A stretch of DNA of 64,000 bases, taken from the NCBI GenBank assembly GCA_017592665.1, contig JAGFNW010000025.1:62001-126000 (forward strand), in the 5' to 3' direction. Position 1 is the first letter of the stretch. Every line of letters begins with the position of its first letter. Source of the DNA: Streptosporangiaceae bacterium NEAU-GS5. Its GTDB lineage: Bacteria; Actinomycetota; Actinomycetes; Streptosporangiales; Streptosporangiaceae. The notes beneath the pieces were generated by a model. It was not told where the DNA came from. It searched no databases and was given only the letters and a program-made list of their open reading frames with translations. Made by a program: the position numbers and the translations under genes. Shown here piece after piece: positions 59,206-64,000 of the stretch.

Positions 59206-62200
59206 GTGAGCCATGACACCAGCTTTGACGCCGCTTTGACAAGCGGTCCGCATGGGCTTTCCGGTGATGGTTCCGAGCCGCGCCGGTCGATTGGACGGGC
59301 GCGAGACGCGGACGGCCGGGCGCTTTTGGCACGTGTTCGGGCCACCGCGGTGCAGCGGGTCAACGGCGGCGAGCCGGTGGCGGTGGTCGCGCGGAGTCTC
59401 GGCGTCTCCAGTTCGTCGATCTACGAATGGCTGAACCAGGAGCGCGCGAATCCGGGCACCCTCGCCGCGAGCCCCGTGCAGGGCCGCCCCTCGGCGCTGT
59501 CCCCGGACGGGTTGCACGACGTGGCGATGGCCCTGCTCGGCGCCCCCGGGTCGGTCGGCCTGCCCGGCACGCTGTGGACCAGGGAATTGGTTCAGGAATT
59601 CGTCCGGCGCGACCACGGGGTCACCCTGACGCTCACCAGCATTGGCCGGCTACTGCGCTCGCTCGGCGTGTGGCCGCAGCATTCTTTGGTGGACTGGGCG
59701 GATGCCGCCGACGTCTCGCCACATCTATGGAAACGACGTTACGCGTACATCAAGAACAAGGCCGAATCACAGTTCGCTCCATTGTTCCGTGGGGGCCTTG
59801 TGGACATAGCGGCCACTGAGGCGCGTGCCGTCCCCACCCCGCACGGTGAATTCCCGGCGATCGCCGGATACGGCTTTCACCTCGCCTACGCGCTCACCGT
59901 GGGCGGGCAGTTGCTCTTCGCGCCCTATTCCGGTCCCGCGACCGCGGCGTCCTTCGTTGACTTCGCCCGGCGGCTGGTGGTAGAGGCGGGCGGCGCCTCC
60001 CACCTGATCGTTCCCCGGCACCCCGTGTTCGACCTCTGCGAGTGCATGCGCGGGCTGGCCGACAGCCCGCTCGTGGTCTGGGTCCGCAAGGGCGGCGACG
60101 CCGACCCGATCGGGCGGCTGCCGTCATCGCTTCGCTGGGCCGGCCCGCCGCGCAACCCGGGCCGCGCCCCGGACGTGCCGCCGATCGCCGAGACCGTCCG
60201 CCGAACCGTGCTGGCCGGACCGCGCGGCACCATCCCCAGGCTGTGGACGATGAGCGAGCTCGCCGGCGTGGTGAGCGACCTGCTCGGCCGGCCCGTGAAC
60301 CCGGTCGACGTGGAGACCGTGCTGGCCGCTGAGGGCCTTTGGCCGGTCGACCCCATCCCGCCCGCGCTCCCCGTCGACTCCCCCGCGATCGGCCGCTGGT
60401 GTCACGACGTCCTGCCGCTGCATCAGGCGCACACCGGCTCCGGAGCGGTCCTCCGCTTCGTCCAGGAGGTGCCGCTGGCGGACGGGCTCAGCCTCATGCT
60501 GGCCGTCTCCCCCGACCAGGAGCGCAAGTTCGCCTGGTACGCCGAGAGCCGCTACCGCGGCCGGATGCTCGCCACCACGCTCGCCGACTTCACCGAACGC
60601 CTGCTCAACGACACGATCGGCCCGCTGTGCCTGGTCGTCACCGACCCCTCGGGCTGGAGTTCCCGGTCGTTGACCCGTGAGCTCTCCGAGCAGCCGGTCA
60701 GCGTGGTCCCGGTCGGCGCCCCCTTCTTCTGCACGTGGAAGGCCGGCTGCGGCGAGCGCGCCTGGCGGGTGCCGCAGCAGGATCCGGTCGAGATGCTGTG
60801 CCGCCGCCACTATGACCAGTACGTCAAGCAGGAGCTCCCGTCGATCGAGCTGGAGCACCCGCCGCCTGGTCCCCTCGGGCTCTCCGATCGCCAGGTGCGC
60901 ATCGCGGCCGCGCGCGAGAAGGTAAGGAACCAGTCCGACGTCGCCTCCGAGCGCATCCGCCGGATGGCCCTGACCGGACCTGGGGACGAGCCGCGGCTGT
61001 GGACCATGGGCGGTCTGGCCGAGCGGCTGAGCGAGATCGTCGGACGGCCCGTGGGCCTGGGCCAGGCCCAGGATCTGCTGGCCCGCGAAGATTTGTGGCC
61101 GATCGAGGCCCGCGACCCCGAGCTGCCCGCCGACTGGCGGCGCGACGTGCTCCCCCTCCACAGGGCGTACGCCGGCTCGGACGCGGTGGTGCACATCGTC
61201 CAGGAAGTCAGCCTCCCGGGCGATGTGAGCTTGATGATGGCGAGCACTCCGCAGGAGCGGCGGTTCGCCTGGTACGCACGAGGTCGTTCGCATGGACCTC
61301 TCCCCGCGACCATGCTGATCGACTTCACGACCCGGCTGCTGGCGCACGCCACCGGCCCGGTCTGCCTGGTGGTGACCGATCCCGCCGGTTGGAAGGCCAA
61401 GGACCTGATCCAGTCCCTGTACGGCCGGCCCGTCACGATCACCACGGTGGGCGCCCCCTTTTACTGCACGTGGAAGGACGGATGCACAAGCCGGGCGGTC
61501 GTGCAGCCTCGCGGGAGCGAGGACGTGCTCTGCTCCACTCACTACAAGCGGTCTCGCCGGGTAGCCGTCGACCGCTGCGAGAGCGCCGGTTGCCCGAACG
61601 CGGCGGCCAGCCCCGGCGTGCGCTACTGCCCGGCCTGTGACCGGCGAAGGCGGAGCGCCGACCAGCGGCTCGCCCGTGACCAGGAACTGCGGGCCCGGTT
61701 CGGCCCGCTGCTCGACGCGGTCGAAGTGGCGGCGGCCACGCTGGCCACCGCACAGCAGCGCAGGGCCAACGCCTGGGCCGCGCGCGCCGAGCTCCTCCGC
61801 TCGGTGTGGGCGGCGGGCGTGCGCGACGTGGGCGCGCTCGCGTCCTGGGGCGGGTTGACCGAGTCCGACGTGGTGGCCATCACGGCCACACCGGCGCCGG
61901 GCGCCGAGCCGCCCGCCATGGATCTCGGCGCGGCCGTGGCCGCCGCCGAACGGCTCGCGGCCGAGCGCCGCGTGCACACCGAATGTTTCACCGCATGCGT
62001 TCTGGCCGGGGTTGTCGACCGGCCCACGCTGGCTCAGGCCGCCGGCTACGCGCCGGAGCACCTGAGCCAGGCGATCGGAGAGCTGCGGGCCGATCTCGAG
62101 GCGATCCACGCCGACGCGCTCGAGCGCGTCACTGTGGCCGCCGAAGAGGTCAGGACCGCCGAGGACGTGCGCGACCAGCGCGTCCGGGAAGCCTGGCGAA

Positions 62201-62793
62201 CCGAGCAACCGACCGTGACGACCATCTGCCGGGTCGCGCAGATCACTCCGCGCGCCCTCGGCAAGATCCTCACTGGTCTGGGGCTCGAGCTCGTCCGTCC
62301 GCACTTTTCCGATGGCGAGGGTCACGACAGCCTGGCCGCAGTGGCCCGTGCCGCACGACGGCTCGCGCGCGCCCGTGTCGCGCTCGACGCCGCCGTACGC
62401 GCGGGACTGTCGGCCGGGCTGGCCGTGAGCCTGGTCGCCCAGGTGAGCGGGCTGACCACCTATCGCGTCGAGCGCGCCTGGCAGGCCGTGCAGCCGGAGT
62501 TGTCGGCCGTGCGCACGCCCCTGCTGCGCGCGCTCGCCAGAAGCCGCGTCTCGCTCGAACTCGAGACCGCCCAGCTCGAGTCCGAGTGCCGTCCGGTGAT
62601 CGACCGGCTGGCGGCGCTGGTCCGCGAGATCGCGGCGGCCGCCGTGGCCGAGGACGCCGCCGCAGCCGAGCACGAGGAGAAGATCATCACGGCGTGGCGG
62701 GCCGGAGCCGCCGACGCCGTCGTGCTCGCCTCACGCGCGGGCGCGGACCCTCGTACGGTCCACGCCCTGCTGCGTCACCGCGGCATCAAGTAA
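59206..62793 (+). CDS. Giant protein with three tandem transposase-like units and zinc-knuckle-like motifs
   Basis: 1195 residues. Residues ~40-150 resemble the HTH pair of IS630-type transposases (GEPVAVVARSLGVSSSSIYE, GLPGTLWTRELVQEFVRR). Residues ~190-320 look like a degenerate RNase H/DDE fold. Two further units follow (~326-550 and ~581-790), each with an LWTM...GRPV winged-helix-like start, DVLPLH(Q/R)A, VQEV, (R/K)FAWYA, LVVTDP(S/A)GW and VGAPF(F/Y)CTWKxGC ending in LCxxH. A third Cys cluster (CESAGCP, YCPACD) is near 791-812. The last ~370 residues are helical with HTH-like pieces (YAPEHLSQAIGEL, QITPRALGKILTG). Catalytic acidic residues are incomplete in every unit. Probably a domesticated transposase relative; function unknown. 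Start GTG 59206. Confidence 0.8.
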   Translation: MSHDTSFDAALTSGPHGLSGDGSEPRRSIGRARDADGRALLARVRATAVQRVNGGEPVAVVARSLGVSSSSIYEWLNQERANPGTLAASPVQGRPSALSPDGLHDVAMALLGAPGSVGLPGTLWTRELVQEFVRRDHGVTLTLTSIGRLLRSLGVWPQHSLVDWADAADVSPHLWKRRYAYIKNKAESQFAPLFRGGLVDIAATEARAVPTPHGEFPAIAGYGFHLAYALTVGGQLLFAPYSGPATAASFVDFARRLVVEAGGASHLIVPRHPVFDLCECMRGLADSPLVVWVRKGGDADPIGRLPSSLRWAGPPRNPGRAPDVPPIAETVRRTVLAGPRGTIPRLWTMSELAGVVSDLLGRPVNPVDVETVLAAEGLWPVDPIPPALPVDSPAIGRWCHDVLPLHQAHTGSGAVLRFVQEVPLADGLSLMLAVSPDQERKFAWYAESRYRGRMLATTLADFTERLLNDTIGPLCLVVTDPSGWSSRSLTRELSEQPVSVVPVGAPFFCTWKAGCGERAWRVPQQDPVEMLCRRHYDQYVKQELPSIELEHPPPGPLGLSDRQVRIAAAREKVRNQSDVASERIRRMALTGPGDEPRLWTMGGLAERLSEIVGRPVGLGQAQDLLAREDLWPIEARDPELPADWRRDVLPLHRAYAGSDAVVHIVQEVSLPGDVSLMMASTPQERRFAWYARGRSHGPLPATMLIDFTTRLLAHATGPVCLVVTDPAGWKAKDLIQSLYGRPVTITTVGAPFYCTWKDGCTSRAVVQPRGSEDVLCSTHYKRSRRVAVDRCESAGCPNAAASPGVRYCPACDRRRRSADQRLARDQELRARFGPLLDAVEVAAATLATAQQRRANAWAARAELLRSVWAAGVRDVGALASWGGLTESDVVAITATPAPGAEPPAMDLGAAVAAAERLAAERRVHTECFTACVLAGVVDRPTLAQAAGYAPEHLSQAIGELRADLEAIHADALERVTVAAEEVRTAEDVRDQRVREAWRTEQPTVTTICRVAQITPRALGKILTGLGLELVRPHFSDGEGHDSLAAVARAARRLARARVALDAAVRAGLSAGLAVSLVAQVSGLTTYRVERAWQAVQPELSAVRTPLLRALARSRVSLELETAQLESECRPVIDRLAALVREIAAAAVAEDAAAAEHEEKIITAWRAGAADAVVLASRAGADPRTVHALLRHRGIK

Positions 62794-62797
62794 GGCA

Positions 62798-63106
62798 TCA
62801 AGTAGATCGGCGCATCACGTAAATCCAGACCATCGGGTAAGGGGTCGCGGGGGCCCCCGCCACCCGGCCCCGCCCCCCCCGGGAAAAAATTGGGGGCGCC
62901 AGCCCGATCATGATGTCGAGCGCGGTCATCGCGCGGAGCGCGGCCGCCTTGATCCTCGCCAGCGACTGCGGGTCGAGGCCGAGCTGGGCCGCGGGTGGGA
63001 AGGACGACGCGGTGATCCGCACCCCGGACGGCGGGGGCGTGACCGGCCGGGTCGTGCGGGCGTGCCGGCCGCGGGGGCGGCGCGTGATGATCGACGAGTT
63101 ACTCAT
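62798..63106 (-). CDS. Small hypothetical protein coupled to the half-MFS gene
   Basis: 102 residues. Its ATG overlaps the MFS stop (ATGA), so it is the last gene of a leftward operon. The middle stretch (FPPAAQLGLDPQSLARIKAA, LRAMTALDIMIGLAPP) looks coding. The C-terminus reads through a run of eight G and six T on its strand (62873-62889) and may be out of the true frame. It ends 4 bp from the convergent large gene. Confidence 0.55.
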   Translation of the reverse strand: MSNSSIITRRPRGRHARTTRPVTPPPSGVRITASSFPPAAQLGLDPQSLARIKAAALRAMTALDIMIGLAPPIFSRGGRGRVAGAPATPYPMVWIYVMRRST

Positions 63107-63879
63107 GATCTTCCTATCCGTTCCGGCTGGTCAGGATGGGCCGACAGGATCGTCCGGCGCATGGGGGCGGTCACCTGCGGCAGGCCGGGGGCCGACAGCG
63201 CCTGCTCGGCGCCGTCCGCCAGGTGTTCGAGCGCCTGGCGCAGGTCGTTCATGACGGCGCGGGGGACGAGCACGGCGTCCTCCGTCTCCGCCTGCTGTAC
63301 GAGATAGCGGGCCGAGGTGCGGGGCTGCCGGGGGGTGGCCGCCGCGAGGATCGCGAACGCGGGCGCCAGGACCAGGCCGGGGGCGAGCAGGACCCGCCAG
63401 CCGACGGCAGCCATGAGCTCACGGGCGGCGCCGCCCATGATGATCGCTCCGAGCACGGCCGCGGCGCCCCAGACGGCGACGGCGCCGGACTGGCGTCCGT
63501 TGATCCGGGGCGCGAGCAGGGCGAGCGACCCGGTCACCATGAGAGCGGCCGAGCCTCCGGCGAGCCCTCGCGCGGCCAGCAGCAGCGGCCACGAGAAGGT
63601 CGCCATGGCAACGGCCGCGGCGATGGCGAACATGGCGAGCGCCGAGGCGAGCACCCCTCTGACGTTCTCGGCGCGGAGGATCCGCTTGTGCAGCAGCAGG
63701 ATCACCACGAGCGGCGTGGTGTAGGCCACGAGGACCCACTCCGGGTAGGCGGCGACGCCCCCGCGCGGTGCGAGGTCGCGTGCCACCGGGGGCAGCGATA
63801 TCAGGCATGCCACGAGGTCGCCCATCACCACCGCCTGGCAGGTGAAGGCGACGACCAGGCTGAGGCGGGCGCCCTTCAT
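63103..63879 (-). CDS. Half-length MFS-like membrane protein
   Basis: 258 residues with about six membrane helices: LVVAFTCQAVVMGDLVACLI, LVAYTTPLVVILLLHKRI, SWPLLLAARGLAGGSAALMV, AVWGAAAVLGAIIMGGAA. This matches the N-terminal half of an MFS (DHA2-like) transporter. The second half is replaced by a ~75-residue soluble tail (VMNDLRQALEHLADGAEQAL). Either a truncated transporter or a real half-sized protein. Start and stop overlap both neighbours by ATGA. Confidence 0.75.
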   Translation of the reverse strand: MKGARLSLVVAFTCQAVVMGDLVACLISLPPVARDLAPRGGVAAYPEWVLVAYTTPLVVILLLHKRILRAENVRGVLASALAMFAIAAAVAMATFSWPLLLAARGLAGGSAALMVTGSLALLAPRINGRQSGAVAVWGAAAVLGAIIMGGAARELMAAVGWRVLLAPGLVLAPAFAILAAATPRQPRTSARYLVQQAETEDAVLVPRAVMNDLRQALEHLADGAEQALSAPGLPQVTAPMRRTILSAHPDQPERIGRS

Positions 63880-64000
63880 CGCGCCCTCGTCGGTGCGCCG
63901 CGGCTCGACCCGGGCAGGGCGCGCAGTGCCAGGTCCAGGTCGTTGAGGGCGCTGACCAGCTCGTTCGAGGCCTGCACCCGGAGGACGGAAGGATGGTAGG
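63876..64000 (-). CDS. C-terminal end of an upstream gene (off window)
   Basis: Only the last ~41 residues are visible (HPSVLRVQASNELVSALNDL, then LALRALPGSS). The stop overlaps the half-MFS start (ATGA), so it is the preceding gene of the same operon. The NDLxxAL stretch resembles one in the tail of the half-MFS protein. Too little for a family call. Confidence 0.65.
   Translation of the reverse strand, partial: YHPSVLRVQASNELVSALNDLDLALRALPGSSRGAPTRAR

Noticed and set aside
59206-62793. Active IS630-family insertion sequence
   Set aside because: Several times longer than an IS630 transposase, catalytic residues incomplete, internal tandem copies, and no terminal inverted repeats or TA duplications found at the ends.

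Overview
The window is GC-rich actinobacterial chromosome. Long ORFs, GTG/TTG starts with ATGA/GTGA overlaps, Tat and lipoprotein secretion, XRE/DUF397 regulators and a Glu-Asp-Phe tRNA cluster point to a filamentous actinomycete. Streptosporangiaceae (Nonomuraea-like) is my best guess, but this is impression, not a database match.

Layout. 1-6.8 kb: a VOC/O-methyltransferase fusion running off the left edge, then a LacI regulator divergent from a sugar uptake operon (binding lipoprotein, permease, ATPase, PfkB kinase), with two identical 12-bp palindromes in the shared promoter region. 6.8-12.8 kb: small ordinary genes around a decayed patch (8.86-10.64 kb: frameshifted VOC gene, tiny membrane protein, nested inverted repeats, broken tyrosine integrase) ending at a tRNA-Lys, probably an old integrated element. 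11.2-16.5 kb: glutaryl-CoA dehydrogenase-like gene, PspC protein, MFS exporter, metallopeptidase, metallophosphoesterase, three tRNAs and a terminator. 16.8-25.6 kb: two secreted repeat proteins (WCxxC and GDENG repeats), a Cys-tailed small protein, a TetR/Rieske oxygenase/VOC group, an ECF sigma factor with a coupled membrane protein, and a lipoprotein esterase.

25.7-44.8 kb is a nonribosomal peptide synthetase (NRPS) locus. The rightward operon encodes a stand-alone acyl/aryl adenylating enzyme, a three-module synthetase (C-A-T x3), an MbtH-like protein, a free carrier protein and a free condensation-like protein. The leftward operon encodes one polypeptide with C-A-T-TE fused to a 12-helix MFS exporter, and a SyrP-like Fe(II)/2-oxoglutarate oxygenase. 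Reading specificity codes by eye suggests acyl-Gly-Gly-(basic residue)-Asp, with the Asp probably beta-hydroxylated. The thioesterase has Cys in place of the nucleophile Ser. A LAL-type LuxR regulator lies divergently upstream of the leftward operon.

48-58.6 kb is rich in regulators: an XRE/methyltransferase/DUF397/HATPase group resembling whiJ-type loci, an AfsR-like STAND ATPase lacking its DNA-binding half and carrying a 12-bp minisatellite, a MerR/thioredoxin pair, and an HTH-TPR regulator divergent from a 58-aa secreted-looking peptide ending in CC. 59.2-62.8 kb encodes a 1195-aa protein with three tandem degenerate transposase-like units and zinc-knuckle-like motifs. The window ends in a coupled leftward operon with a half-length MFS protein.

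Most interesting items: the NRPS-TE-MFS fusion with a Cys thioesterase, the triplicated transposase-derived protein, and the HTH-TPR regulator/peptide pair.
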